DNA of 64,000 nucleotides from Paraburkholderia tuberum STM678 (GCF_902833905.1 NZ_CADFGP010000022.1:1-64000); one strand, 5' to 3'; shown: positions 1 through 8,758, numbered from the stretch's first letter. Numbers and translations are program-made. The notes: generated by a model from the sequence alone, not told the origin.

Positions 1-131
1 CACCCTTGCCGTTCAGCTAGCACTTCCCCTTGCCGGGTGTGCAGAGGACTTTCACCCCCAAGTCATCCGGCTCGCCACCACAGCGGGTCGGACAGCGCCA
101 GTCACGGCGCTACGCGCCATGCCTGGCGCAC
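1..131 (-). mobile_element. 5' end of a group II intron (partial, runs off the left edge)
   Basis: Read on the minus strand from position 131, the sequence begins GTGCGCC, which fits the GUGYG 5' end of bacterial group II introns. About 75 bases further in comes GGGGGTGAAAGTCC, then CCCGGCAAGGGGAAGTG and GGCAAGGGTG. GGTGAAAGTCC and the CCGGCAA/GGCAAGGGTG blocks are familiar from domain I of these ribozymes. No protein frame explains this stretch. The intron body and any reverse transcriptase gene lie outside the window. The presumed 5' splice site is immediately after the T-rich tail of the terminator at 138-168, the target type of bacterial class C introns. The call rests on motif memory, not on a covariance model. 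Confidence 0.7.
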
Positions 132-137
132 CAAAAG

Positions 138-168
138 AAACGACCTGCCATCCGGCAGGTCGTTTTTT
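138..168. terminator. Bidirectional intrinsic terminator
   Basis: A 10-bp perfect stem (ACGACCTGCC / GGCAGGTCGT) with loop ATCC is flanked by an A-rich and a T-rich run. On the minus strand it ends transcripts of the two-component operon (stop at 217) with the tail TTTCTTTT. On the plus strand it is followed by TTTTTT. Confidence 0.85.
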
Positions 169-216
169 CTTGCACGCTCCAACGTAAAATCCGTCGCGAG
201 CAATCGCCGTCTCGCC

Positions 217-1608
217 TCAACGCGCCGGCAGTCCCGCATTGAACCGCAACACGATCCTGCAGCCTGGCGTGTTGTCGTGAATCTCCACGACGGCCTCGTG
301 CACCCGCGCGATCGCGGCCACGAGACTCAAGCCGACGCCATGCCCCGAAGTCGCCGCCTCCTGCCCGTTTCTGCTGCGATAGAACGGACGCAGGACAGCA
401 TCGCGCTCACCTGCCTCGATACCGGGTCCAGTATCCGCAACCTGCACGACGGGCCTTCCCGCTTCAAGCGTTGCTTGCAGCGTCACCGCGCCGCCACCGG
501 GCGTGAACTTCAGCGCGTTATCGAGCAGATTCTCGATAGCGCCGAACAGCAGATCCACGTCGCCGCGCGCGAAAACTGGTTCGGACGCCAGCACCGCGAC
601 CGACAAACGACGGTTCTCCGCGACCGGCTCGTACAACTCCGCGACGTCGCGCAGGATGGTGTCCAGCGACACGTCGCAGAAGCTCGCGCGTCTGACATCC
701 GCTTTGACCTCCGCGATCCTCAATAGCGCGGTGAAACGGTTCAGCACGACGTCCGATTGCGCGATCGCGGTGTCGACGGCGCTCGTGTAGTCGTCGACGG
801 TATGCGAGCGGCGCCGCGCGCGCTCGAGGCCCGCGCGCAGATGCGTCATCGGCGTGCGCAGATCGTGCGCGATGCCCGCGCACACGCCGCGCACTTCGGC
901 CACCAGCCGCTCGATTTCATCGAGCATCAGGTTGACGATTTCCGCCAGACGGTCGAGATCGTGATGCGTGCCGCGATTCGACAGACGCCGACTCAACTGG
1001 CCCGCCATGATCTCGCGCGCCGTCAGACTCATCGAGCGGATACGCCGGTTCGACATCGCGTGAAGCGCGGCGCCGCAGCCGACGGCAAGCAGAATCGTCA
1101 GCATGAGCCCGAGGCACAGGATCTTCACGAGCGTATGGTCGAAATGAATGATCTCGTCGATCGAGTGACCGACGACCACCCGCAGACCGCTACGCGTCGG
1201 CACGATGATGCCGCGAAAATGACTGGCCAGCGACGGCGGCCCGTCGTCCATTGCTTGCGTGTAGTAGAACGGCCGGCGCTCGCGCTCGGCCGGCAACGCG
1301 TGGATATTGCCGGCGAGCCAGCGGCCTTCTTCGTCGAACACGCCATAGGGCCGGCTGCTCGCGATGTCGCGCCGGCTCAGCGCCGCGATATTGGCGATCG
1401 CCTCGGCGCGGCCGATCGAGCTGAACTCGGCCACTTCTCCGCGCAGCCGTTCATCGACCTCGTGCAGCAGATACGTGTGCATCATCCAGTAGAGCATCGC
1501 GAACAGCACGACCGCGCAACTGATGAACACCATCAGCAGCCATGTGACGTTGTTCGCCGGCAGGCGCAGCCAGCGCCTATTCGCCGGCACGGAGGACATA
1601 GCCGACAT
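217..1608 (-). CDS. Two-component sensor histidine kinase
   Basis: Membrane-bound kinase, 463 aa, that would phosphorylate the response regulator encoded just upstream. A first membrane segment lies at about residues 23-45, a periplasmic sensor region at about 46-155 and a second segment at about 161-183, followed by a HAMP linker. The H-box AHDLRTP places the phospho-accepting histidine near residue 248. ATP-binding boxes follow: N-box (ENLLDNALKFTP), G1 (ADTGPGIE) and G2 (GHGVGLSL). It overlaps the regulator gene by 32 bases, so the two are co-transcribed and probably translationally coupled. The chosen ATG lacks a clear ribosome site; a second ATG lies three codons in. The stimulus cannot be read from the sequence. 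Confidence 0.92.
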   Translation of the reverse strand: MSAMSSVPANRRWLRLPANNVTWLLMVFISCAVVLFAMLYWMMHTYLLHEVDERLRGEVAEFSSIGRAEAIANIAALSRRDIASSRPYGVFDEEGRWLAGNIHALPAERERRPFYYTQAMDDGPPSLASHFRGIIVPTRSGLRVVVGHSIDEIIHFDHTLVKILCLGLMLTILLAVGCGAALHAMSNRRIRSMSLTAREIMAGQLSRRLSNRGTHHDLDRLAEIVNLMLDEIERLVAEVRGVCAGIAHDLRTPMTHLRAGLERARRRSHTVDDYTSAVDTAIAQSDVVLNRFTALLRIAEVKADVRRASFCDVSLDTILRDVAELYEPVAENRRLSVAVLASEPVFARGDVDLLFGAIENLLDNALKFTPGGGAVTLQATLEAGRPVVQVADTGPGIEAGERDAVLRPFYRSRNGQEAATSGHGVGLSLVAAIARVHEAVVEIHDNTPGCRIVLRFNAGLPAR

Positions 1609-2335
1609 TTCGAACCGTGTGGATCATCAGCGAAAACCGTCCGTTCAGACTGATCTTGCGGCGCAGGTGACCGATATGCATGTCGATCACGTTGGTCTGC
1701 GCATTGAAGCGGTAATTCCAGACCGACTCGAACAGCATCGCGCGCGTCACAGGCTGCTCCGTATGCAGCATCAGGTATTTGAGCAACTGGTACTCGCGGG
1801 GCTTCAACTCGATCGACTCGCCCGCCCGGCTGACCTGGCGCGTGCCAATATCGAGCACGAGATCGCCGACGCTCAGCATGAGCGGCTGCTCCGAGGAAGA
1901 GCGGCGGCGCAGCAGCGCATTGAGGCGCGCGGTCAATTCCAGACTGTCGAACGGTTTGGTCAGGTAATCGTCGCCGCCGGTGCGCAGGCCGCGCACGCGT
2001 TCGTCGACCGCTGACAGCGCGCTCAATATCAGCACCGGCGTCTCTTTGCCGACGTTGCGCAACGTGGACAGAATCGACAAGCCATCCACGTCGGGCAGCA
2101 TCCGGTCGAGCACGACGGCGTCGAAATCGCCGTTGAGCGCGCGCAGCAGGCCGGCATGGCCGCTCGGCACGCTTTCCACGGCGAATTCGTAGTCCTCGAG
2201 CGCGGTGGAGACTTCGAGCCTCACGCGCTCGTCATCTTCGACGACGAGAATGCGGGGTCGGCGCCCCGCGGGGTAGTTGATCGCTGCTCTGCTTTCCAAG
2301 AGGACGTCGTTTCCTGTGGTCGTGCGTCGCCGCAT
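1577..2335 (-). CDS. OmpR-family response regulator
   Basis: DNA-binding regulator of about 252 aa, cognate partner of the kinase that overlaps its 3' end. The receiver domain opens with ILVVEDDERV, has the phospho-acceptor aspartate in VVLDRMLPDVDG (about residue 77) and the conserved lysine in DDYLTKPF. The C-terminal half is a winged-helix domain ending IHTVRNVGYVLRAGE. I took the ATG at 2335 because it gives an ordinary short N-terminal tail; a TTG five codons earlier (2350) and a TTG further in, behind an AGGAAA, are also possible. It belongs to the PhoP/QseB-like group, but the target genes are unknown. Confidence 0.92.
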   Translation of the reverse strand: MRRRTTTGNDVLLESRAAINYPAGRRPRILVVEDDERVRLEVSTALEDYEFAVESVPSGHAGLLRALNGDFDAVVLDRMLPDVDGLSILSTLRNVGKETPVLILSALSAVDERVRGLRTGGDDYLTKPFDSLELTARLNALLRRRSSSEQPLMLSVGDLVLDIGTRQVSRAGESIELKPREYQLLKYLMLHTEQPVTRAMLFESVWNYRFNAQTNVIDMHIGHLRRKISLNGRFSLMIHTVRNVGYVLRAGE

Positions 2336-2447
2336 GAACGGCGACGTCAATAGCGGGGGCCGCCTATGCGGGCGCGGAGTATGACATGGCCATGTTGCTG
2401 CTTCATGACGCGTCCCGCGCGGAGCCGAAAACCGTTCACACGTGCAA

Positions 2448-3025
2448 CTAGTCGAGCTTCAGTGCCGCTCGCACTTGCGCCTTCGCATCGGCAAAGTCGC
2501 GCTGAAAATCCGGATTGGCCATCAGCGCCGCCGCGACGAGCGTTCCGTCGATGCGACCCGCTTCGACATCGCTCGGATAGTGGACGCCGTCGACGACGCG
2601 GTTCATGCCGAATTCGCGCCCACGCGCGAATAGCGCATCGCGCTTCTCGGGGATCATCTGCGCGAGCAGGATCGCGCACAGATAGCCGAAGGTCGCATGA
2701 CCGCTCGGGTACGAGTGGTAGTCGTCGCCGGGCCGCTTCGGCACGATCGGTTGCACGTCGCGGCTCGCGATGAAGGGCCGCGCGCGGCTAAAGAAATGCT
2801 TGCCGCCTTTTGCGACCCGCTCGGCATCGTGATCGACGGCTTCGAACAGCGCAGCGGTTTTCGGCAGACCAGCTTCGTTGAAGTCCGGTCCGAGCACATC
2901 CGCGAAACGGAACACGGACTTGGTGGCGCGAGCAGCACGCCAAGCGGAATTTGACGGGCGTCGAGATAGCTCGCCTCCGCGGACGGTGCGGCGTAACTCG
3001 CCGTATGAATGCGCGGTGTCCACAA
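2448..3025 (-). pseudogene. Class A (PAP2-type) acid phosphatase, frameshifted and internally deleted
   Basis: The downstream part keeps all catalytic motifs of class A non-specific acid phosphatases: K-x6-RP (KHFFSRARP), PSGH in SYPSGHAT, and R-x5-H-x3-D (RVVDGVHYPSD). The family's N-terminal stretch YLDARQIPLGVLLAPP is encoded directly upstream but in another frame. At about 2923-2926 the reading jumps from ...LLAPP to TKSVFRFADVLGPDF, and the roughly 30 residues that normally separate these blocks are missing. No proper start codon and signal peptide precede the first block. A 226-aa frame can be read through from 3128, but its first 80 residues are unlike the family. I read this as a decayed gene; an assembly error could explain the frameshift but not the missing segment. 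Confidence 0.7.
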
Positions 3026-3202
3026 ACTTACAAACCTGAGCGCGTCGCGTAGCGTCAGTGCGGATCGCGCTGTTGTGGGGCATCCGTAATAGCAACTTTA
3101 GATTCGTAAGATACCGATCACTTCGCATTAACGGACGGTTGATAGCATCCCGCCTCGTTCGACTCCCAGTTCATCGCCCCACTCGCGAAAGGATGCTGCA
3201 CC

Positions 3203-5374
3203 ATGCAACGGGTTAGTTTTCCCCTTAGAAAGAAGCCGCTGACGCAATTCGTTCTTGCCACACTGTGCGCGGCCGGCGCGCAGATCTCGCATGCCCAGAC
3301 CTCGGGCGATCTCGGCTCCGTGCAAAGCACGGCCGTCTCATCATCGAACAGCGGCACGGCAACCAGCACCAACGTGCAGTCGGCACCGGCACAGGCGCCT
3401 TCGCAAGGCTCGCTCACCGCAACCCAACCGCAGTCGGTGATCAGCCGGCACTACATCGAAAACAGTACCGCTCCGACCGCGAACTACAGCGAGATCGTGC
3501 AGATCGCGCCGAGCGTGTCGAATGTTGCTCCGAACGGCTCCGGCCTGATGGAATCGCAGAGCCTGTCCATTCGCGGCCTTCAGGACGGTCAGTACAACGT
3601 GACATTCGACGGCATCCCGTTTGGCGATACCAACGACTTCACCCATCATTCGACGTCGTTTTTCTCGAACCGGGTGCTCGGCAATATCGTCGTCGACCGC
3701 GGTCCCGGCGACGCTTCGCAGATCGGCTTCGCCACCTTCGGCGGAACGATCAGCCTGCAGTCGAGGGTTCCGTCGGCATCGCCGGCATTCTCGGTGCTCG
3801 GCTCGTACGGCAGCTTCGACACATGGCAGGCCGGCGCCGAGTTCAATACCGGCTATCTGCAGCAATGGGGCGATGCGCGCGCAATGGTCGGCTATGCGCA
3901 GAGCAGCAGCGACGGTTATCTGACCAACGCGGACCAGCGCCGTCAGAACGTCTACTTCAAGCTCGACAAGCCGATCGGCGACAACACGCTGCTCACGCTG
4001 TTCGCGACTTACAACAACATCCACCAGAACGTGCCGCTCGGCGCGACGGCCGCGCAGATCCAGCAGTTCGGTCCCAACTTCGGTCTTGGCGCCGACCCGA
4101 CGAGTCAGGCCTATGCCGGCTACAACTTCGACAGGATCAACACGGACTTCGAATACATCGGCGTGAAAACGAAGGTCGCCGAGTGGGTGATCGACAACAA
4201 GCTCTATACGTACGGTTACTACCACAACGGCTTCAACGGACTCGACCCGAACGGTGAAACGCCAAACGGCACGATCTTCGGCCCGAACAACGTGCCGGGC
4301 CAGGAAATGAACAACAACTACCGCGCGTTTGGCGACGTCCTCGCGCTCGAGCGGCAGCTCGGTCCCGGCAAGCTGCAGACCGGCATGTGGATCGCGCACC
4401 AGTCCAACTTCCGCGACAACTTCAATGTCGATTCGTCGCTGAACTTCGCGTTCATCTCGCAGAACTTCACGATGAACGACACGATGCTGACGTTTCAGCC
4501 GTATCTGCAATACGCCTGGCAACTGCAGAACGGTTTGACGATTACGCCGGGACTCAAGTACGTGTCGTTCAACCGCAGCATCGATACGCCGATGAACCAG
4601 AAGACCGGTGAGCCGCTCGATTTCAGCCACACGTGGGACAAGGTACTGCCGTCGTTGACGCTGCACCAGCAGATCACCCCGCAATGGAGCGCGTATGCGC
4701 AGTACGCGCAGGGCTTTCTCGCACCGAACCTGAATGTGTTCTATGTCAACGATCCGACCGTTTCGGGACAACCCGATCCGGAACAGACCGACAACTACCA
4801 GATCGGCACGACGTACAAAACGGGGCGTCTGACCGTCGCCGCCGATCTGTACTACATCAACTTCCGCAACGCGGTGACGAGCCGCACGGTCGGCAACAAC
4901 GTGATCTTCTCGAATGCGGGTGGTGCGACCTACAAGGGCGTCGAAACCGAAGCGACCTTGTCGGTCGGCGACGGCTTCAGCCTGTACGGCAATCTGACCT
5001 TCAATTCGGCAAAACAGAAGAGCACCAATACGTGGATGCCCAACGCGCCGCAATCGACGGCCGCCGTCGGCGTGCTCTACGAACGCGGGCCGCTCAACGG
5101 TTCGTTGCTGATGAAGTTCGTCGGCCATCAGTATGGCGATACCGGCAACACCCAGCCGATCGGCGGCTATGCGATCACCAACTTCGCCAGTTCGTACACG
5201 TTTGCCCGACTCGCACCGTGGACGCATGACACGCGCCTCGGCTTCCAGATCGACAACCTTTTCAACCGCACCAGCATCAATGCGCTGGCCGGCTACACCG
5301 CCGCGGACAACACACCGCTTTACTGGACCATCCCGGGCCGCGCGTTCGTCGCGACGCTGTCCACCGATTTCTGA
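3203..5374 (+). CDS. TonB-dependent outer-membrane receptor
   Basis: A 723-aa ligand-gated outer-membrane transporter. A signal peptide spans about residues 1-32 and ends ...ISHAQT. The plug domain, about 70-190, contains MESQSLSIRGLQDGQYNV and VVDRGPGDASQIG. The rest is a 22-strand type beta-barrel with the usual late motifs (DNYQIGTTYK, YKGVETEATL, GFQIDNLFNR) and a C-terminal phenylalanine (STDF) for barrel assembly. A good ribosome site (GAAAGGATG) precedes the ATG. The gene leads exbB, exbD and tonB, so it has its own energising complex. I see no Fur box upstream, and the substrate (siderophore, metal chelate or other) cannot be told. Confidence 0.9.
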   Translation: MQRVSFPLRKKPLTQFVLATLCAAGAQISHAQTSGDLGSVQSTAVSSSNSGTATSTNVQSAPAQAPSQGSLTATQPQSVISRHYIENSTAPTANYSEIVQIAPSVSNVAPNGSGLMESQSLSIRGLQDGQYNVTFDGIPFGDTNDFTHHSTSFFSNRVLGNIVVDRGPGDASQIGFATFGGTISLQSRVPSASPAFSVLGSYGSFDTWQAGAEFNTGYLQQWGDARAMVGYAQSSSDGYLTNADQRRQNVYFKLDKPIGDNTLLTLFATYNNIHQNVPLGATAAQIQQFGPNFGLGADPTSQAYAGYNFDRINTDFEYIGVKTKVAEWVIDNKLYTYGYYHNGFNGLDPNGETPNGTIFGPNNVPGQEMNNNYRAFGDVLALERQLGPGKLQTGMWIAHQSNFRDNFNVDSSLNFAFISQNFTMNDTMLTFQPYLQYAWQLQNGLTITPGLKYVSFNRSIDTPMNQKTGEPLDFSHTWDKVLPSLTLHQQITPQWSAYAQYAQGFLAPNLNVFYVNDPTVSGQPDPEQTDNYQIGTTYKTGRLTVAADLYYINFRNAVTSRTVGNNVIFSNAGGATYKGVETEATLSVGDGFSLYGNLTFNSAKQKSTNTWMPNAPQSTAAVGVLYERGPLNGSLLMKFVGHQYGDTGNTQPIGGYAITNFASSYTFARLAPWTHDTRLGFQIDNLFNRTSINALAGYTAADNTPLYWTIPGRAFVATLSTDF

Positions 5375-5388
5375 ACGGAGCTTCTTTC

Positions 5389-6078
5389 ATGACTGTCGAT
5401 AACCTGCTGCACCTCGCGAACAATTCCGGTGGCGTGTTGTATGTGATTGCCGCCATGCTGTTCGTTGCCCTGACGATCATCATCGAGCGCTCGTGGTTCC
5501 TGCAGCGCGCATCGAGCGGCAGCCGCGCGGTGCTCGACCAGGTCGACCGCCTCGAACAACTGAACGCCGCCTCGCTGACGGCATGCGCCGAACAGTTTCA
5601 GGCGCTGCCGATGGCGAGCCTGCTGAAGGTCGCCGGCCGGCTTGCCGGTCAGACGTCGCGCGATGAGCTCGATGCGTGTCTCGACGAAGCGATCATGCGC
5701 GAAGCACCGAACATCGACCGCTTCCTGTGGGTGCTCGACACGATCGTCACGCTCGCGCCGTTGCTCGGTCTGTTCGGCACGATCGTCGGTATGTTCAACG
5801 CGTTCCAGGTGCTGTCGAATCCGGGCAACGCACCGACCCAGGTTACGGGCGGCGTGGCCGAGGCACTCATCGCGACGGCGTCGGGTCTGTTCGTCGCGAT
5901 GATCGGCCTCGTGTTCTTCAACGGTCTGCACAACCGCGTAAGAGGCGTCGTCCATCAGCTCGAAACCGTGAAGGCGGTGCTCGTGAACCGGCTTGCGGCC
6001 AGAGCGCATGAGTCGCTCAAGCCGGTGCATGAAGTGCCGCGCCCGGTGGTCGGCAAATTCGCCTCGCAGGGAGTCTGA
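5389..6078 (+). CDS. exbB: ExbB-type proton-channel protein (MotA/TolQ/ExbB family)
   Basis: A 229-aa inner-membrane subunit of the ExbB-ExbD motor that uses the proton gradient to drive TonB. Three membrane segments are visible at about residues 14-34, 118-140 (LWVLDTIVTLAPLLGLFGTIVGMF covers the start) and 155-178, the family layout. The APLLGLFGTIVGM block is the conserved TolQ/ExbB signature. The start lies 14 bases after the receptor stop, with GGAGC as ribosome site, and the stop is 2 bases before exbD. Its place between a receptor and TonB argues for ExbB over TolQ. Confidence 0.92.
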   Translation: MTVDNLLHLANNSGGVLYVIAAMLFVALTIIIERSWFLQRASSGSRAVLDQVDRLEQLNAASLTACAEQFQALPMASLLKVAGRLAGQTSRDELDACLDEAIMREAPNIDRFLWVLDTIVTLAPLLGLFGTIVGMFNAFQVLSNPGNAPTQVTGGVAEALIATASGLFVAMIGLVFFNGLHNRVRGVVHQLETVKAVLVNRLAARAHESLKPVHEVPRPVVGKFASQGV

Positions 6079-6080
6079 CG

Positions 6081-6479
6081 ATGAAGTATTTCGAGGCGCG
6101 AAAGGCGCGCATCGAGATCATCCCGATGATCGACATCATGTTCTTTCTACTGGTGTTCTTCATCATGATCACGCTGCACATGATCCCGAACGCGGGGCTG
6201 CGCTCGCAGCTGCCGTCGAGCGCCACGGCGCAAGCGCTGCCGCCGCCGCAGGTCACGGTAACGCTCGCGACCGACGGCAGTCTGTCGGTCGACGGCCGAA
6301 CGCTGAGCCTTGCGCAATTGACCACCCTGCTCGCCGCCCGCACGGACGTCGCGCATACGGTCGTGACGATTGCCGGCTCGAAGCAGGCGCAGATCCAGCA
6401 CCTCGTCTCGGTGATGGACGCGTGCCGCGCCGCGGGTGTATCGCAAATCGCGCTCGCCGCGCAGCCCGTGGCGAACTGA
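6081..6479 (+). CDS. exbD: ExbD-type biopolymer transport protein
   Basis: A 132-aa partner of ExbB. It has a short cytoplasmic tail, one membrane helix at about residues 13-34 (IIPMIDIMFFLLVFFIMI) and a periplasmic domain. Asp17 in PMIDIMFF is the membrane aspartate that carries protons in the ExbD/TolR family. It starts 2 bases after exbB and ends 1 base before the tonB ATG, so the three genes form one tight operon. Confidence 0.92.
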   Translation: MKYFEARKARIEIIPMIDIMFFLLVFFIMITLHMIPNAGLRSQLPSSATAQALPPPQVTVTLATDGSLSVDGRTLSLAQLTTLLAARTDVAHTVVTIAGSKQAQIQHLVSVMDACRAAGVSQIALAAQPVAN

Positions 6480-6480
6480 T

Positions 6481-7209
6481 ATGGCAACCGTACCCGCCTG
6501 CGGGATCGTGCAGGAACGAACGCGCCTATTGCCGGCCGCCGCCATCGCGCTCGTCGCGGAAGCGCTGGTGCTCGGCGCGACGATTGCGCTGCTCACGCAT
6601 ACGACCCGGGTGGCTTCCGTGTCGCATGAAGCGCCCCCAACACTGCTGACGCTGGCGGCACCGGCTCCCGCGCCGCAACCGCCGCAGCCGCCTGCGAAGC
6701 CCGTGCCGCCTCCCGCGCGGCCGGTCGTACCCGTGCGCCATGCTGCGCACACGCCCGCGAAGCCCGTGACGGCCGCGGTGCCGAAGCGCGTGCCGACTCC
6801 GGTGCCGGTGCAGCCCGCGGCGACACCGACCGAGCCGCCATTCGCGCCCGCGCCGCAACCGCCAGCCGAGCCCGCGGGGCAACCGCCCGCACCCGCTGCG
6901 GCGCCGGTTGCAGCCGCGCCTACGCCAAGCTTCGAGGGTGCGCTGCGCGCGGCGATTCAGGCCGCGCTGCGCTATCCCGAGTCGGCCCGCATGGCTGGCA
7001 TGACGGGCCGCACACGCGTCGCGTTCCGGTATCGCGACGGCGTCGTGTCCGACCTCAGCGTCGTGGTGTCGAGCGGTATCGGACTGCTGGACCGCGCAGC
7101 GCTCGCAGCCGTGCGCGACGCCGCTTATCCGAAACCCGAGTCCGCATTCGTGGGCAAAACGCTCTCGGAGCAATTGTGGGTCGACTTCAAACTCGACGAC
7201 CACGAATGA
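6481..7209 (+). CDS. tonB: TonB energy-transducing protein
   Basis: A 242-aa periplasm-spanning protein that passes energy from ExbBD to the receptor. One N-terminal membrane helix (about residues 19-40) is followed by a long proline- and alanine-rich spacer with Pro-Lys and Pro-Val repeats (about 55-160) and a C-terminal TonB domain from FEGALRAAIQ to the end, including the family's YPESARMAGMTG. The frame is open further back, to 6436, but the ATG at 6481 sits directly after the exbD stop and gives the normal short cytoplasmic tail. It probably serves mainly the receptor at the head of this operon. Confidence 0.92.
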   Translation: MATVPACGIVQERTRLLPAAAIALVAEALVLGATIALLTHTTRVASVSHEAPPTLLTLAAPAPAPQPPQPPAKPVPPPARPVVPVRHAAHTPAKPVTAAVPKRVPTPVPVQPAATPTEPPFAPAPQPPAEPAGQPPAPAAAPVAAAPTPSFEGALRAAIQAALRYPESARMAGMTGRTRVAFRYRDGVVSDLSVVVSSGIGLLDRAALAAVRDAAYPKPESAFVGKTLSEQLWVDFKLDDHE

Positions 7210-7233
7210 TGATCCGCTAACGCCCAACCGCAC

Positions 7234-7269
7234 GAGGGACGTCATCCGCCCACCGGAATGGCGTCCCTC
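7234..7269. other. Inverted repeat between tonB and the beta-propeller gene
   Basis: GAGGGACG and CGTCCCTC form an 8-bp perfect stem around a 20-base loop. It is followed only by TTCCC, so it is a weak terminator at best. It may lower transcription into the next gene or protect the tonB mRNA end. Confidence 0.4.
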
Positions 7270-7309
7270 TTCCCAATCCATCCGCAGTACCAATAAGAAT
7301 CTACTCAAC

Positions 7310-8374
7310 GTGAAACTGAAAAATATCCTGTCCGCCTTGATCGCCGGCGGCGTCGCTTCCCTGCTCGCGCCGTCGAACGTCCATGCGGCGACGGGCCCCA
7401 ACGCCGATCAATTCGAAATCGCGAAACGCTATGGCCTCGAAGGCGGAGAGCGTTGGGATTACGTGGCGTACGACGCTGTTCGCCAGCACCTCTTCATCAG
7501 CCGCGACACGCACGTGCAGGTGATCGATACGCGCACCGGCAAACCGGTCGGCGAGATCGCCAACACCGACGGCGTGCACGGCTTCGCGTTCGTGGAGGAC
7601 CTCAAGCTCGGCTTCGTCACCAACGGCCGCGCCAATACGGTGAGCGTCGTCGATCTCGACACACTCAAGGTCGTCGACAGCATCAAGGCCGCGGGCCCCG
7701 ACCCGGACGGCATCCTCTACGTGCCGGCCTTGCGGCGCATCTTCGTGAGCAATGGCCACGACGGCAGCGTCAGCGCAATCGACGTCGCGACGCGCAAGGT
7801 GGTCGCCACGATGAGCGTGGGCGGCAAGCCGGAGGCGCTCGCGGCGGACAGCCACGGGCACGTGTTCGTCAATGTGGAAGATCGCGCCGGGATCGTCGAG
7901 ATGGACGGTCGGTCCGCGACGGTGCTGGCGCATTGGCCACTCGCACGGTGCGAGTCGCCGACCGGACTCGCGATCGATCCGGCGAGCGAGCGCCTGTTTT
8001 CGGTTTGCGCCAATCACCGCATGATGATCGTCGATGCGACGTCGGGCCGTCGCGTGGCCGAGGTGCTGATAGGGGGTCACCCCGACGCGGCGGCTTTCGA
8101 TCCGGCCTTGAAGCTCGCGTTCAGTTCGAACGGCGCGGACGGCACGCTGACGATCGTGCATGAAGACGATGCGGACCATTACACGGTCGCGCAGAACATG
8201 CCAACGCTGGAAGGCGCGAAAACGATGGCGCTCGATGAACAGCAGCACCGGATCTATCTGGTATCGTCGAAGTTCGGCGCGGCCGACCCGGCCACGGCTG
8301 CCAATTCTCATCCGCGCGCGACGGTCATCCCCGGTACGTTCGAAGTGCTCGAGGCGCAGCTCAAGGCACGCTGA
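7310..8374 (+). CDS. Secreted YncE-like beta-propeller protein
   Basis: A 354-aa predicted periplasmic protein. It has a signal peptide (MKLKNILSALIAGG through ...SNVHA, about residues 1-26) and then repeated propeller blades of the YVTN/NHL type, each with a pattern like VIDTRTGKPVGEI, VVDLDTLKVVDSI, AIDVATRKVVATM and IVDATSGRRVAEV. It starts with GTG, 100 bases after tonB. Proteins of this group are often linked to iron- or metal-responsive TonB systems, but their biochemical role is unsettled. The gene context suggests a task in the same uptake process. I cannot assign a ligand. Confidence 0.8.
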   Translation: MKLKNILSALIAGGVASLLAPSNVHAATGPNADQFEIAKRYGLEGGERWDYVAYDAVRQHLFISRDTHVQVIDTRTGKPVGEIANTDGVHGFAFVEDLKLGFVTNGRANTVSVVDLDTLKVVDSIKAAGPDPDGILYVPALRRIFVSNGHDGSVSAIDVATRKVVATMSVGGKPEALAADSHGHVFVNVEDRAGIVEMDGRSATVLAHWPLARCESPTGLAIDPASERLFSVCANHRMMIVDATSGRRVAEVLIGGHPDAAAFDPALKLAFSSNGADGTLTIVHEDDADHYTVAQNMPTLEGAKTMALDEQQHRIYLVSSKFGAADPATAANSHPRATVIPGTFEVLEAQLKAR

Positions 8375-8434
8375 CGCGCGGCATCGACGCACGGCCGCCC
8401 GTTGATCGCGGCGGCGCGTCAAACATCGGTTCGC

Positions 8435-8758
8435 CTAGATGAGGCCGTGCGCGACGCCGCTCGGCATCGCCCAGCGCTCGCTGTCGTTCGACACGCCGAA
8501 ATCGGCGGCCCGTAGTGAAACGGTGGCCGAGCAGGCCGTCGCACGCTTCGCGCTAGCGCGCGCGAGGATGCGCTGCTCGTTCACATAGAAGAATTCGAGT
8601 TGGCGCGCGTCGGACGCTTTTCGTTGGAGCTCGAACACATCCTCGAGCACGCGCCGCGACACGTGAAAACGCTGAAGTCCGCGGCCAAGCCGGATCTGAA
8701 AGACAACACCGTCGCTGTTGTGCGGCACCGCTGCCCAGATAAGCGGAATGCTACTCAT
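8435..8758 (-). CDS. Small DUF1488-like protein
   Basis: A 107-aa protein of unknown function, convergent with the propeller gene 60 bases away. The core, VVFQIRLGRG then FHVSRRVLEDVFEL then EFFYVNEQRILARAS and ending in LRAADF, follows the pattern of small proteins in the DUF1488 group (a beta-rich fold with an ALED-like helix and a final ADF). The match is by eye. The protein has no signal peptide and no membrane segment. Confidence 0.55.
   Translation of the reverse strand: MSSIPLIWAAVPHNSDGVVFQIRLGRGLQRFHVSRRVLEDVFELQRKASDARQLEFFYVNEQRILARASAKRATACSATVSLRAADFGVSNDSERWAMPSGVAHGLI

Noticed and set aside
3026-3128. Start of an intact acid phosphatase at 3128
   Set aside because: The first residues from this start do not resemble the family, whereas the family N-terminal block is present in another frame just downstream of 3025.
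3129-3202. Fur box upstream of the TonB-dependent receptor
   Set aside because: No stretch resembles the 19-bp Fur consensus well enough; iron control is not claimed.
3341-5227. 628-codon open frame opposite the TonB-dependent receptor
   Set aside because: The receptor has signal peptide, plug and barrel motifs in the other strand; this frame has none.
7234-7269. A true terminator between tonB and the beta-propeller gene
   Set aside because: The stem has a 20-base loop and no T-run, so it is listed only as an inverted repeat.
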